Assembly: GCA_025359245.1 (NCBI GenBank)
Contig: JANYGW010000072.1
Span: forward strand, 1-64,000
Source of the DNA: Massilia sp.
GTDB taxonomy: Bacteria > Pseudomonadota > Gammaproteobacteria > Burkholderiales > Burkholderiaceae_D
Direction of reading: 5' to 3'
Length of the DNA stretch: 64,000 bases
Positions 50,692 through 59,757 of this stretch are shown here, one piece after another. How positions within the stretch are numbered: position 1 is the first letter of the stretch; each line of letters begins with the position of its first letter. The position numbers and the translations under genes are program-made. The notes under the pieces were generated by a model, which saw only the letters and a list, made by a program, of their open reading frames with translations, was not told the DNA's origin and made no database searches.

Positions 50692-51834
50692 TTACAGCCA
50701 CGGGCGCGGGTTGGACATCGCGCTGCCGAGCAACTTGAGCCGGATGAACGACAGGCGGCCCTGCCACAGCAGGCGCAGCACCTTGAGCACGGTGCCGAGG
50801 TCGCGCTTGACGCCCATCGCGGCGGGCACGTCGTCGCCCCAGGCCCAGATGCCGGACAGCGCGAGCGGCACGTAATGGGTTTCGTGGCTGGCGGTGAACA
50901 GGTCGCCGTCGGTGTAGTGCTCGAACTCCATGCCGTCCGGGTCGTACCAGTAATCGAACAACTGGCTGCCCAGGATGTGGCGGCCGATGCCCCACATATG
51001 GCGGTGGCCTTTGGCGCGCAGCACGTTCTGGCCCTGGCCGAGGGCATCGAGGTCGATCACCTCGTAGGCGCTGTGCTCGTACTTTTCCTCGATGCCGCCG
51101 GCCAGCACCAGGCTGTGGTGGTCGGCCGGCGTGTCGCCCAGGTCGAGGCGGAAGAACGCCAGGTTGGGCGTGCCGTCGGCCAGGTACTGCACATCGGTCG
51201 GGATCAGGCCGAGGTGGCGTCCGTACCAGCGCGCCATGCCGGCAAAGTCGACCGTTTGCAGCACCACGTGGCCGAGCCGCGTCACGGCAGCCGGCTCGAG
51301 CGGCGCGCGCACGGTGGCATTCACGCGCCGCACGGCGCCGTGGCAGTTGGCGTGCGGGTGCAGCGCGGCGCGCAGCGGCAACGCGGTGAGCGGGCGCTGG
51401 CCGGTCACCAGCCATAGCAGGTTGCCGGCCGGGTCGATCAGTTCGACCCCGCTGCCGCCGCCGGGAATCTCGGTACTGTCGAGGCGGCGCGCCCCGGCCT
51501 CGGACTGCAGCAGCTGCAGTTCGGCTTGCGAGGCGACGCTGAAGGCGGCGCCGACGTAGCGCGAACGCGTGCCGCGCCGCGCCACGTACAGGGCCGGCGC
51601 GCTGCCATGCCCGCGCATGACCAGCTGCGCGCTGCTGCCGGCCGCGCGCAGCATGCCGAAGTCGGTGAGGAAGGCTTCGGCGGCGGCCAGGTCGGGCTTC
51701 TCGAACATCAAAAAGGCCAGCGCCTGGGCCTTGACCAGCGCCGGCGCGCGCTGCAGTTTCTCGATACCGTCGGGCAGGGCGCTTTCCGGATAGGCCGGCG
51801 GCGTGCGCAGCGCGGCCAGGGAAGGGTGATTCAT
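50692..51834 (-). CDS. VOC-family extradiol ring-cleavage dioxygenase
   Basis: 380 residues with AGGAGA five bases before the ATG. The second VOC half keeps the iron ligands of type I extradiol enzymes: His in VTRLGHVVLQTVDF near 187, His in DTPADHHSLVLAG near 240 and Glu in DPDGMEFEHYTDGD near 300. His in EHSAYEVIDLDALGQG is the usual acid-base residue. A 50-residue tail (LGTVLKVLRLLWQGRLSFIR ...) makes it longer than the ~300-residue BphC/catechol 2,3-dioxygenases. It is the first gene of the catabolic operon, opening the catechol made by the MhpA-like hydroxylase. The operator palindrome 51891-51921 lies about 60-90 bases upstream. Confidence 0.88.
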   Translation of the reverse strand: MNHPSLAALRTPPAYPESALPDGIEKLQRAPALVKAQALAFLMFEKPDLAAAEAFLTDFGMLRAAGSSAQLVMRGHGSAPALYVARRGTRSRYVGAAFSVASQAELQLLQSEAGARRLDSTEIPGGGSGVELIDPAGNLLWLVTGQRPLTALPLRAALHPHANCHGAVRRVNATVRAPLEPAAVTRLGHVVLQTVDFAGMARWYGRHLGLIPTDVQYLADGTPNLAFFRLDLGDTPADHHSLVLAGGIEEKYEHSAYEVIDLDALGQGQNVLRAKGHRHMWGIGRHILGSQLFDYWYDPDGMEFEHYTDGDLFTASHETHYVPLALSGIWAWGDDVPAAMGVKRDLGTVLKVLRLLWQGRLSFIRLKLLGSAMSNPRPWL

Positions 51835-51890
51835 AGGGTCTCCTGTCTGGTCCGGCGCTGCGGAAAACGGCGCCGGCGTGTTTGTGATCG

Positions 51891-51921
51891 TGACAGTATA
51901 GTCATAATGACGTGCATGTCA
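51891..51921. promoter_or_regulatory. TetR-type operator/divergent promoter
   Basis: Core palindrome GTCATAATGAC (51901-51911) with outer arms TGACA (51891-51895) and TGTCA (51917-51921) that share exactly the same centre (51906). It sits between the extradiol dioxygenase operon and tetR1 and overlaps TATAGT/CATAAT -10-like hexamers. The core recurs at 53479. Confidence 0.7.
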
Positions 51922-51956
51922 ACCAGAATTTGCGTACAATGGGCTCAAGGACGACT

Positions 51957-52658
51957 ATGACCACACAAGACACATCGAATCACCGCACCCGCGTGGCCGC
52001 CGCGCGGCGCGCCAGGACCCGCGCCAAATTGCTCGAGAGCGCGCTGATGGTGTTCGCGCAAAAGGGCCCCGGCGCGGTCATCGAGGACGTGATCGCGCAT
52101 GCGGGCGTGGCGCGCGGCTCGTTCTATAACTACTTCCGCACCAATGAGGACTTGCTGGCGGCGGTGGCCAACGAAATCAACGACGAGCTGTTGCGCGCCA
52201 TCGATCCGGTGGTGCTGCGCTGCGACGATCCGGCCGAGCGCATCGCCTGCGGCACCCGGCTGCTGCTGCACGCGGTGCGCCGCTTCCCGCTGTACGGCAG
52301 CTTCATGGCGCGCTTGCCGTTCCCGGCCGCCAACGACAGCCTGCTGGGAACGCGCTTTCTGGCGCGCGATGTGGAGCAGGGCCTGGCGGCGCACCGCTTC
52401 GGCGACATCGGCCAGCGCGCCGGCGCCGACATGCTGGCCGGCCTGGTGCTCAGCGCCGCCTACGCGACGGCGCGCGCACCGCTCGATCCCGACTATCCGG
52501 ACGCCAGTGCGCGTGCCATGCTGCGCGCGCTCGGCGTGGACGAGGCGGAGGCGGTGCGCCTGACGGCGCTGGCGCTGCCCGGGTTCGACTTGCCGGATGA
52601 GTCGCTGTTGCGGCGCACCGAGATGTGCCCCGCTTGGCATGGAGGCAATCTGATATGA
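51957..52658 (+). CDS. TetR-family regulator 1
   Basis: 233 residues from ATG 51957 (AAGGA six bases upstream); earlier in-frame starts have no ribosome site and overlap the operator. HTH: TRAKLLESALMVFAQKGPGA, VIEDVIAHAGVARGSFYNYF, RTNEDLLAAVANEI. The C-terminal ligand domain is family-typical but not specific. It is divergent from the aromatic operon and separated only by the palindrome, so it is the likely local repressor. The stop overlaps the start of a second TetR gene with nearly the same recognition helix, which points to a tandem duplication. Confidence 0.9.
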   Translation: MTTQDTSNHRTRVAAARRARTRAKLLESALMVFAQKGPGAVIEDVIAHAGVARGSFYNYFRTNEDLLAAVANEINDELLRAIDPVVLRCDDPAERIACGTRLLLHAVRRFPLYGSFMARLPFPAANDSLLGTRFLARDVEQGLAAHRFGDIGQRAGADMLAGLVLSAAYATARAPLDPDYPDASARAMLRALGVDEAEAVRLTALALPGFDLPDESLLRRTEMCPAWHGGNLI

Positions 52659-53371
52659 TCGCGGCGTTCCCACAGTCCGGACCGACCATGCCCGCCAAAC
52701 CCACTGACCATCGCCCCCGCGTCGCCGCCGAGCGGCGCGAACGCATGCGCCGGCGCCTGATCGAGAGCGCCATGATCGTGTTTGCCGACAAGGGCATCGG
52801 CGCCAGCGTGATTGCCGACGTGGTGGCGGCGGCCGAGGTGTCGCAGGGCTCGTTCTATAACTACTTCCGCACCAACGAAGAACTGCTGGCGGCGGTCGGC
52901 GATGAGCTCAGCGGCGAGATGGTGCAGCTGATCGAACCGGTGGTCGGCGACATCGCCGATCCGGCAGTGCGGGTGGCCACCGCCGTGCGCTGCTACCTGC
53001 ACCTGGCGCGCTCGCACCCCTTGCTGGCGCGCTTCCTGGCGGCGGCCGGGCTGCGCATGCTGGTGCACCACAACGCCACCTTCCGCTACCTGCCGGCCGA
53101 CCTGGAAGAGGGCCAGAAGCAGGGCGTGTTCGCCGCCGTGCCGCTCGATATCGTGCTGGACCTGGTGGGCGGGGCCGGCATGGCGGCGCTCGACCGCATG
53201 GCGCGCGGACGCACGCCCAAGAGCTATCCCGATCAGATCGCGGCCGCGCTGATGCGCACGCTGGGCATGGGCGTGGCCGATGCCGAGCGCGTCGCGGCCG
53301 GGCCGCTGCCCAAGCTGGCGTTCGGCGCCGACTCGCTGCTGGCGCGCGCCCAGGCCCGCGCCGCCGCCTGA
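52655..53371 (+). CDS. TetR-family regulator 2
   Basis: 238 residues from ATG 52655 (overlapping the stop of regulator 1, GGAGG eight bases upstream); MPAKP at 52688 is an alternative start. HTH: MRRRLIESAMIVFADKGIGA, VIADVVAAAEVSQGSFYNYF, RTNEELLAAVGDEL. GSFYNYFRTNE and the following LLAAV are identical to regulator 1, so both probably bind the same type of site. The ligand domains differ (for example LARSHPLLARFLAAAGLRML here), allowing response to another compound. It lies upstream of the RND pump, with a copy of the shared palindrome between. Confidence 0.9.
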   Translation: MIAAFPQSGPTMPAKPTDHRPRVAAERRERMRRRLIESAMIVFADKGIGASVIADVVAAAEVSQGSFYNYFRTNEELLAAVGDELSGEMVQLIEPVVGDIADPAVRVATAVRCYLHLARSHPLLARFLAAAGLRMLVHHNATFRYLPADLEEGQKQGVFAAVPLDIVLDLVGGAGMAALDRMARGRTPKSYPDQIAAALMRTLGMGVADAERVAAGPLPKLAFGADSLLARAQARAAA

Positions 53372-53478
53372 TTCTTTCTTCTTCTTTTCCACCCTGATGT
53401 TCCCGGCTGGCGCCGTCGAGGCGCCGGCCGCGTTGCGCTTTTCGCTCACAATGTACTCCGTGTCAAAATGAATAAAAC

Positions 53479-53504
53479 GTCATAATGACAAATGCGTCGT
53501 TATG
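53479..53504. promoter_or_regulatory. TetR-type operator before the RND pump
   Basis: GTCATAATGAC at 53479-53489 is identical to the core at 51901. In addition CATAATGAC (53481-53489) is nearly an inverted repeat of GTCGTTATG (53496-53504), 8 of 9 positions. It lies 41-66 bases before the start of the pump operon. Confidence 0.65.
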
Positions 53505-53544
53505 GTGTATATTCCGTTTTTCCTGACATCGGAGGACATCCCAA

Positions 53545-54633
53545 ATGAACCTGAATTTTCAAAGGGCGGCCGTGGCCGTCGCGGCAGCAAGCCTGTTGGC
53601 CGGCTGTTCCAAGGCGCCGCCGCTGGCGCACGAAGAAGTGCGGCCGGTCCGCAGCGTCGTCGTCGGCCAGAGCACCGGCACCGTCGGCGCCACCTACTCG
53701 GGAGAGATCCGGGCCCGCTATGAAAGCGAGCTGGGATTTCGCACCGGTGGCAAGATCGTCGCGCGCCTGGTGGAGGTGGGCGGCCACGTCAAGCGCGGCC
53801 AGCCGCTGCTGCAACTCGATCCGGCGCAGGAAAGCCTGCAGCTGGCCGCCGCCAGCGCCGAGGTCGATGCCGCGCGCAGCCGCGTGGCCCAGGCCAGGGC
53901 GGACCTGCAGCGCACTGAAACGCTGCTGGCGCGCCAGTTCGCCTCGCAGACCGAAGCCGAACACCAGCGCCTCGCGCTGCAGCAGGCCGAGGCGCAGTTG
54001 CGCGCGGCCGTGGCGCGCCAGCAGCTGGGCGCCAACCAGCGCGGCTACACGACCCTGACGGCCGACCGCGACGGCGTGGTCAGCGCGCTGCGCGCCGAGG
54101 CGGGGCAGGTGGTCGGCGCCGGCCAGCCGGTGGCCACCGTGGCCGCCGACGGCGAGCGCGAAGTGTTGATCAGCATTCCCGAATCGCGCGTCGACGAGCT
54201 GCGCCTGGCGCGCCAATTGCAGGTGACGGTGTGGGCCCACCCGGGCCAGAGCTGGAGCGGCACCCTGCGCGAACTGGCGCCGGACGCCGACAGCGTCACG
54301 CGCACCTATTCGGCCCGCATCGCCATCTTTCATCCCGACCCGGGCCTGCTGAGGCTCGGCATGACCGCCTCCGTGCTGGCGCCCGATGTGGACGGCCAGC
54401 GCGCGATCCGCCTGCCGCTGACGGCCGTGGTTGACGGCGACGGCAAGCGCAGCGTGTGGGTGGTCGACGCCAGGACCCAGCAGGTGGCCGCGCGTGAAGT
54501 CAAACTGGGCAGCGCCCAGAACGACAGCGTGCTGGTGACGGGCGGCCTGGCCGGCGGCGACATCGTCGTCACGGCCGGCGTGCACATGCTGCAGCCCGGT
54601 CAGCGCGTACGGCTGGCCGGAGGCGGAAAATGA
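53545..54633 (+). CDS. RND efflux periplasmic adaptor (membrane fusion protein)
   Basis: 362 residues from ATG 53545 (GGAGG nine bases upstream). Lipoprotein signal with Cys21 in SLLAGCSKAP anchors it to the inner membrane. The barrel-sandwich halves are GFRTGGKIVARLVEVGGHVK and YTTLTADRDGVVSALRAEAG; a coiled-coil hairpin between them spans about 98-155. Beta-barrel and membrane-proximal domains follow to GVHMLQPGQRVRL. It links the pump protein to the TolC-like channel; the genes are in that order with 4-base overlaps. It is likely controlled by the TetR pair through the palindrome upstream. Confidence 0.93.
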   Translation: MNLNFQRAAVAVAAASLLAGCSKAPPLAHEEVRPVRSVVVGQSTGTVGATYSGEIRARYESELGFRTGGKIVARLVEVGGHVKRGQPLLQLDPAQESLQLAAASAEVDAARSRVAQARADLQRTETLLARQFASQTEAEHQRLALQQAEAQLRAAVARQQLGANQRGYTTLTADRDGVVSALRAEAGQVVGAGQPVATVAADGEREVLISIPESRVDELRLARQLQVTVWAHPGQSWSGTLRELAPDADSVTRTYSARIAIFHPDPGLLRLGMTASVLAPDVDGQRAIRLPLTAVVDGDGKRSVWVVDARTQQVAAREVKLGSAQNDSVLVTGGLAGGDIVVTAGVHMLQPGQRVRLAGGGK

Positions 54634-57600
54634 AAGGCGTCAATTTGTCCGAATGGGCGCTCAAGCACCCGCAGATGATCGCCTTCCTGCTGTTGCTGCT
54701 GACCGTGGCCGGCATCCTGGCCTACGGCAGCCTGGGGCAGAAGGAAGATCCCGACTTCACCATCAAGACCATGGTGGTGCAGGCCAACTGGCCCGGCAGC
54801 GCGGCCCAGCAGATGGCCGACCAGGTGACCGACCCGATCGAGCGCGTGCTGCAGGGCGTGGCCGAGATCGACTACATGTCGACCTACGTCAAGCCGGGTG
54901 AGACCCAGATCAAGATCAACCTGCGCGAGGGCGTGCCGCCGTCCGCGGTGCCGAACGTGTGGTACCAGGTGCGCAAGAAGCTGGCCGATATCCGGCATAC
55001 GCTGCCGCAGGACGTGCAGGGACCTTTCTTCAACGATGAATTCGGCGACACGTTCGGCAATATGTACGCGCTCACCGGCGATGGCTTCGACTACGCCGAC
55101 CTGCGCAAGATGGCCGACGCGGCGCGCAACGAATTTTTGCGCGTGAGCGACGTCAACAAGGTGCAGCTGGTCGGCAAGCAGGAGGAAAAAATTTACGTCG
55201 AAATGTCGACTGCCAAGCTGGCCTCGCTGGGCGTGGACCCGGCGCTGATCGCGTCCACGCTGGCCCAGGCCAACACCGTGGCCGCCGCCGGCACCGTGCA
55301 GACGGCCGCTGAGCAGGTGCGCCTGACCATCAGCGGCGAATTCGATTCGGTCGAGGGAATCCGCGCGATCGGCATACGCGCCGGACAGCGCACCTTCCGC
55401 CTGGGCGACATCGCCGAGGTGCGGCGCGGTTTCGTCGAACCGGCCGTCACGCGCATGCGCTTCAATGGCCAGCCGTCGCTGGGCCTGGCGGTCAGCATGC
55501 GCAAGGGCGGTGATGTGATTCGCCTGGGCCAGCAGCTCGACGCCACGGTCAAACGGATCCAGGGCAGCCTGCCGGTCGGGGTGCAGATCCACGCCGTCAG
55601 CGACCAGCCGCGCGTGGTCGAGCATTCGGTCCATGAATTCAAGAAGAGCCTGGCCGAAGCCGTGCTGATCGTGCTGGCGGTGAGCTTCTTCTCGCTCGGC
55701 ATGCGCACCGGCCTGGTGGTGGCGCTGTGCATCCCGCTGGTGCTGGCCATGACCTTCCTCGCGATGTACGTGATGGGCATCGACTTGCAGCGCATTTCGC
55801 TGGGCGCCCTGATCATCGCGCTGGGACTGCTGGTGGACGACGCCATCATCGCCGTGGAAATGATGGCGCTCAAGCTGGAACAGGGCTGGGACAAGTCGCG
55901 CGCGGCCACCTATGCCTACACGGCCACCGCTTTCCCGATGCTGACCGGCACCTTGATCACCGCGGCCGGCTTCCTGCCGGTGGGCTTCGCCAAGTCCGGC
56001 ACCGGCGAGTATGTGTATTCGCTGTTCCAGGTGGTGGGCATCGCGCTGATCCTGTCGTGGGTGGTGGCGGTGCTGTTCACGCCATGGATCGGCTTCAAGC
56101 TGCTCAAGGAATCGCCGCATGCGCAGCACGACGAGGATGCGGTGTACCAGCGCGGCTTCTACCTCACGTTCCGCCGCGTGGTTGACTTTTGCCTGCGCCG
56201 CCGCGGCTGGGTGATCGCCATCACGCTGGCCATCTTCGTCGCCTCCCTGGCGCTGTTCAAGGCGGTGCCGCAGCAGTTCTTCCCGGCCTCCGACCGTCCC
56301 GAGCTGATGGTCGACCTGTGGATGCCCAAGGCGTCGACCTTCGACGCCAGCGAGCGCGAGGTGCGCGAACTGGAGCGCCAGCTCAAGGGCGACCCGGACA
56401 TCGAAGCCGTCACCAGTTTCATCGGCGAAGGCGCGCCGCGCTTCTACCTGCCGCTCGACGTGCAGACCCCCAACCTGAACCTCGGCGAAATGATGGTGAT
56501 GACCAAGGGCGGCGAAGCGCGCGAGCGCGTCGTGGCCAGGCTGCGCAAGCTGCTCGACCAGAATTTCGCCAACGTGCGCGGGCGCGTCAATCGCCTCGAA
56601 AACGGCCCGCCGGTCGGCTACCCGGTGCAGTTTCGCGTATTCGGCAACGAGCCGGCCAAACTGCGCGAGATCGCCGCCAAGGTCGACGCCATCGTGCGCA
56701 GCAACCCGCATGTGCGCGCGGTCAACGTGGACTGGGGCGAGCGCGTCAAGCGCGTGCGCGTGGACGTGGACCAGGACAAGGCGCGCGCGCTGGGCGTGAG
56801 CTCGGTGCAGATCAAGGCCGCGCTGCAGGCGTCGCTGTCGGGAACGCCGATCACCCACTACCGCGAGGAAGACCAGTCGATCGCCGTGATGGCGCGCCTG
56901 GTGGCGGCCGAACGCACCGACTTGAACAACCTGAAAGACGCCAAGATCTATCTGCGCGACGGCAAATTCGTGCCGGTCTCGCAGGTGGCGCACCTGACGC
57001 TGGACAGCGAGGAAAGCGAATTGTGGCGACGTAACCGCATCCCGACCCTGACGGTGCGCGCCGACATCGCCGGCGCCCAGGCGCCGGACGTGACGAATGC
57101 CTTGTGGGCGCAGCTTGAACCGCTGAACCGCACGCTGCCGCTGGGCTACGGCATCGAGATCGGCGGCGCGCTCGAATCGAGCGCCAAGGCGCAGGCGTCG
57201 GTGTTTGCCGTGATGCCGGTCACCGTCATCATCGTGCTGGTGCTGTTGATGATCCAGCTGCAGAACATGAAGAAGATGGCGCTGGTGCTGCTGACCGCGC
57301 CGCTCGGCCTGATCGGCGTGGCGGTGGTGATGGCGGCCTTCCAGATACCGTTCGGTTTCGTGGCCATGCTGGGCGTGATCGCGCTGGCCGGCATGATCAT
57401 CCGCAATTCGGTGATCCTGGTGGTGCAAATCGACGAGGACGTGGCCAACGGCACGCCGCTGTGGACCGCCATCGTCGAAGCGGCGGTGCGCCGCCTGCGC
57501 CCGATCGTGCTCACCGCGCTGGCCGCCATCCTGGCCATGGTGCCGCTGACGCACTCGGTGTTCTGGGGCCCGATGGCCTGGGCCATCATGGGCGGCCTGG

Positions 57601-57695
57601 CCGTGGCTACTGTACTGACCCTGATTTTCTTGCCAGCCCTGTACGCCGCCTGTTACGGCGCCCAGCGCCCGGCCCCTGAGGAGAAATTGCAATGA
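54630..57695 (+). CDS. RND efflux transporter, inner-membrane pump
   Basis: 1021 residues, typical for the AcrB-like/HAE family. Helix 1 is MIAFLLLLLTVAGILAYGSL, the porter domain starts with KEDPDFTIKTMVVQANWPGS, and the proton-relay pair is kept in ALIIALGLLVDDAIIAVEMM near 400. The second half repeats the layout (VFAVMPVTVIIVLVLLMIQL; FGFVAMLGVIALAGMIIRNS). Sequence style (QKEDPDF, VLQGVAEIDYMSTYV) fits the subgroup of pumps that move small organic compounds and solvents more than classic AcrB. It works with the adaptor and channel encoded on either side and may expel aromatic substrate or toxic intermediates of the neighbouring pathway. Confidence 0.95.
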   Translation: MKGVNLSEWALKHPQMIAFLLLLLTVAGILAYGSLGQKEDPDFTIKTMVVQANWPGSAAQQMADQVTDPIERVLQGVAEIDYMSTYVKPGETQIKINLREGVPPSAVPNVWYQVRKKLADIRHTLPQDVQGPFFNDEFGDTFGNMYALTGDGFDYADLRKMADAARNEFLRVSDVNKVQLVGKQEEKIYVEMSTAKLASLGVDPALIASTLAQANTVAAAGTVQTAAEQVRLTISGEFDSVEGIRAIGIRAGQRTFRLGDIAEVRRGFVEPAVTRMRFNGQPSLGLAVSMRKGGDVIRLGQQLDATVKRIQGSLPVGVQIHAVSDQPRVVEHSVHEFKKSLAEAVLIVLAVSFFSLGMRTGLVVALCIPLVLAMTFLAMYVMGIDLQRISLGALIIALGLLVDDAIIAVEMMALKLEQGWDKSRAATYAYTATAFPMLTGTLITAAGFLPVGFAKSGTGEYVYSLFQVVGIALILSWVVAVLFTPWIGFKLLKESPHAQHDEDAVYQRGFYLTFRRVVDFCLRRRGWVIAITLAIFVASLALFKAVPQQFFPASDRPELMVDLWMPKASTFDASEREVRELERQLKGDPDIEAVTSFIGEGAPRFYLPLDVQTPNLNLGEMMVMTKGGEARERVVARLRKLLDQNFANVRGRVNRLENGPPVGYPVQFRVFGNEPAKLREIAAKVDAIVRSNPHVRAVNVDWGERVKRVRVDVDQDKARALGVSSVQIKAALQASLSGTPITHYREEDQSIAVMARLVAAERTDLNNLKDAKIYLRDGKFVPVSQVAHLTLDSEESELWRRNRIPTLTVRADIAGAQAPDVTNALWAQLEPLNRTLPLGYGIEIGGALESSAKAQASVFAVMPVTVIIVLVLLMIQLQNMKKMALVLLTAPLGLIGVAVVMAAFQIPFGFVAMLGVIALAGMIIRNSVILVVQIDEDVANGTPLWTAIVEAAVRRLRPIVLTALAAILAMVPLTHSVFWGPMAWAIMGGLAVATVLTLIFLPALYAACYGAQRPAPEEKLQ

Positions 57696-59050
57696 AGACG
57701 ACGTTCACAATGAAGACACTGCCGGCCGCTCTTGGCCTGCTGCTGGCGCTGCATGGCGGCCAGGCCGGGGCCATGGATGTGGCGCAGGCCTACCGCCAGG
57801 CCCTGGCCAACGATCCGGCCAGCCTGGCGGCCGACCAGGCGCTGGCGGCCGGGCGCGAAAAGGCGGTGCAGGGCGATGCGCTGCTGCGCCCGCGCGTCGA
57901 CCTGCAGGCCAGCGTGACGCGCATGCATCACACGAGCGGCGACCTGGCGCCGCCGGCGTCGCTGCTGATGGCTGAATCGAGCAGCGGCACCGTTTCGCAA
58001 ACCACCGTGCAGATGGTGCAGCCGCTGTACGACCGCGGGGCCGTGGCCAACCGGCGCAAGCTGCGCGAGCAGTCGGCGCTGGCGGGCACCGAGTTCGCGG
58101 CCGCGCGCCAGTTGCTGGCGCTGCGCGTGGGCGAAGCCTATTTCGGCGTGCTGGTGGCCGAAGAAACCGTGCGCGTCGTGCAGGCAGAACTGGACGCTGT
58201 GCGCCGCCAGCGCGAACGCGCCCAGGCCCGTTTTGAGGTCGGCCAGGACCGCATCACCGACCAGCAGGAGGCGCAGGCGCGGCTGGACGCGGTCGCCACG
58301 CGCGAGGTGTCGGCGCGCGCGCTGCTGGCACTGAGGCGCGCCCAGTTCCTCGAAACGACCGGCACCGCGCCCGATGGCCTGGCGCCGCTGGCGCCCACCT
58401 TTGTGCCGCAGCCGCCGGCCCCGGCCGGGCTGGCCGAGTGGCAGGCGCGCGGCGAAATCGGCAGCACGGTGGTGCTGGCGCGCCAGTCCGAGCAGGCGAT
58501 CGCCAGCGCCGAGCTGTCGCGGAACCGGCTGGCGGCCCGCCCCACGCTGGACCTGGTGGCCAGCTACGGCGCCAAGCAGCAGAGCGGCGGCCTGTCGCCG
58601 CTGGTCGCGGCCGACGGCGAGCGCAACGGCGCCATCGGACTGGTGCTGAACGTGCCGCTATATGCCGGCGGCGCGCTCGACTCGCGCCAGCGCGAGGCCG
58701 TGGCCCGCCTCGGCCAGGCCGACTGGCAGCTGGCGGCGGCCCGGCGCGACGTGCGCCTCAAAGTGCAGGAGGGCTACCTGGCCGTGACCACGGGCGTGTC
58801 GCGCATCGCTGCCGAGGAACAGGCGCTGGCCTCGGCGCGCAGCGCGCTCGACGCCACCACGCGCGGACGCGACGTCGGCACGCGCACGGCGCTGGACGTG
58901 CTGGACGCCCAGCAACGCCTGTACGCGGCCGAACTGGAGCTGGTCCAGGGCCGCGCCGACTACCTGCTGGGCCGGCTGCGCCTGGCGCTGGCGGCCGGCG
59001 AGCTGGACGAAGACAGCCTGCGCGCCCTCGGGCCCTGGCTGGCGCGCTGA
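57692..59050 (+). CDS. TolC-family outer membrane efflux channel
   Basis: 452 residues. Signal peptide ending GGQAGA near residue 27, no lipobox, so TolC/AggA-like rather than OprM-like. Two structural repeats of helix-strand-helix: MDVAQAYRQALANDPASLAA at the start and EIGSTVVLARQSEQAIASAE in the second half, with VQMVQPLYDRGAVANRRKL and LNVPLYAGGALDSRQREAV marking the beta-strand turns. It completes the tripartite pump. Start overlaps the pump gene by 4 bases. The end is 7 bases from the convergent DUF2059 gene with no obvious terminator between. Confidence 0.93.
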   Translation: MKTTFTMKTLPAALGLLLALHGGQAGAMDVAQAYRQALANDPASLAADQALAAGREKAVQGDALLRPRVDLQASVTRMHHTSGDLAPPASLLMAESSSGTVSQTTVQMVQPLYDRGAVANRRKLREQSALAGTEFAAARQLLALRVGEAYFGVLVAEETVRVVQAELDAVRRQRERAQARFEVGQDRITDQQEAQARLDAVATREVSARALLALRRAQFLETTGTAPDGLAPLAPTFVPQPPAPAGLAEWQARGEIGSTVVLARQSEQAIASAELSRNRLAARPTLDLVASYGAKQQSGGLSPLVAADGERNGAIGLVLNVPLYAGGALDSRQREAVARLGQADWQLAAARRDVRLKVQEGYLAVTTGVSRIAAEEQALASARSALDATTRGRDVGTRTALDVLDAQQRLYAAELELVQGRADYLLGRLRLALAAGELDEDSLRALGPWLAR

Positions 59051-59057
59051 CGCGGCG

Positions 59058-59588
59058 TCACGGCGCAAGCAGCTCGCGTTCCAGCGCTTGCGCCAGTTCG
59101 GTCACGTGCGGTTGCATCAGGCGTTGCGTGCTCGCCGTCGCTTCCGCACTGGCGAGCATCATCTTGTCGATGACCTTCTGGCCGGTCGGCGACAAGTAAA
59201 ACGTCGTGATTTCCTGCATTTCCTGCGCCGAGTAATAGTGCAGGAAAGCCTTTCCCACCTCATCCATCACGCAGTCCATCAGCGCCGTATTGTCGGTGAT
59301 CGCCTTGATCCCGTCGGCGAGGCGGGGCTGCTTTTGCGCGATCCTGGTCGCAATCTGATTGCGTTTCTCATCGCTGATGGTGCGGTTGTGCCCGATCGCC
59401 TTGCCCGCTTCAGTACGGATGGCATTGGGCAAGCTGATGGCCATGCCGAGCGCAAGCTGTTCGCGAAAATGCATGGCGCTGAGCAGCGCACGGGCTTCCT
59501 GTGGCGCTTCATGGCAAGGCGCCGGGATGGCTTGGGCCTGGGCATTGGCGGCGGCCGCCAGCAGGACGGTGAGGATGATTTTTTTCAT
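59058..59588 (-). CDS. DUF2059 periplasmic protein
   Basis: 176 residues from ATG 59588. Signal peptide MKKIILTVLLAAAANAQAQA. The C-terminal half has the DUF2059 helix pattern: AFLHYYSAQEMQEITTFYLS followed by PTGQKVIDKMMLASAEATA. Two Cys (PAPCHEA, ALMDCVMDE) may form a disulphide. Function unknown; members are small helical periplasmic proteins. It is a single gene, convergent with the efflux operon. Confidence 0.8.
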   Translation of the reverse strand: MKKIILTVLLAAAANAQAQAIPAPCHEAPQEARALLSAMHFREQLALGMAISLPNAIRTEAGKAIGHNRTISDEKRNQIATRIAQKQPRLADGIKAITDNTALMDCVMDEVGKAFLHYYSAQEMQEITTFYLSPTGQKVIDKMMLASAEATASTQRLMQPHVTELAQALERELLAP

Positions 59589-59757
59589 GGCGGTTCTCGG
59601 GTAGGTGAAAGGGCGGGGGCGATACCGGCGCAAGCCAGTGACGCATACTAGTTCGCTGCTGGCCCGGCATCACGCCCGCCGGCGCAAGTTGCGCCCGGCA
59701 TCACGCACGGCATCGGCAAACGCTACTTTCCCTTTCGTCCAGGCCGGCGCTCGCTTC

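Noticed and set aside
54600-57692. Very long open frame (about 1030 codons) on the minus strand opposite the RND pump gene
   Set aside because: Its translation is His/Arg/Gln-rich with no known motif and runs exactly antisense to a clear AcrB-type gene; it is a GC-rich shadow frame.
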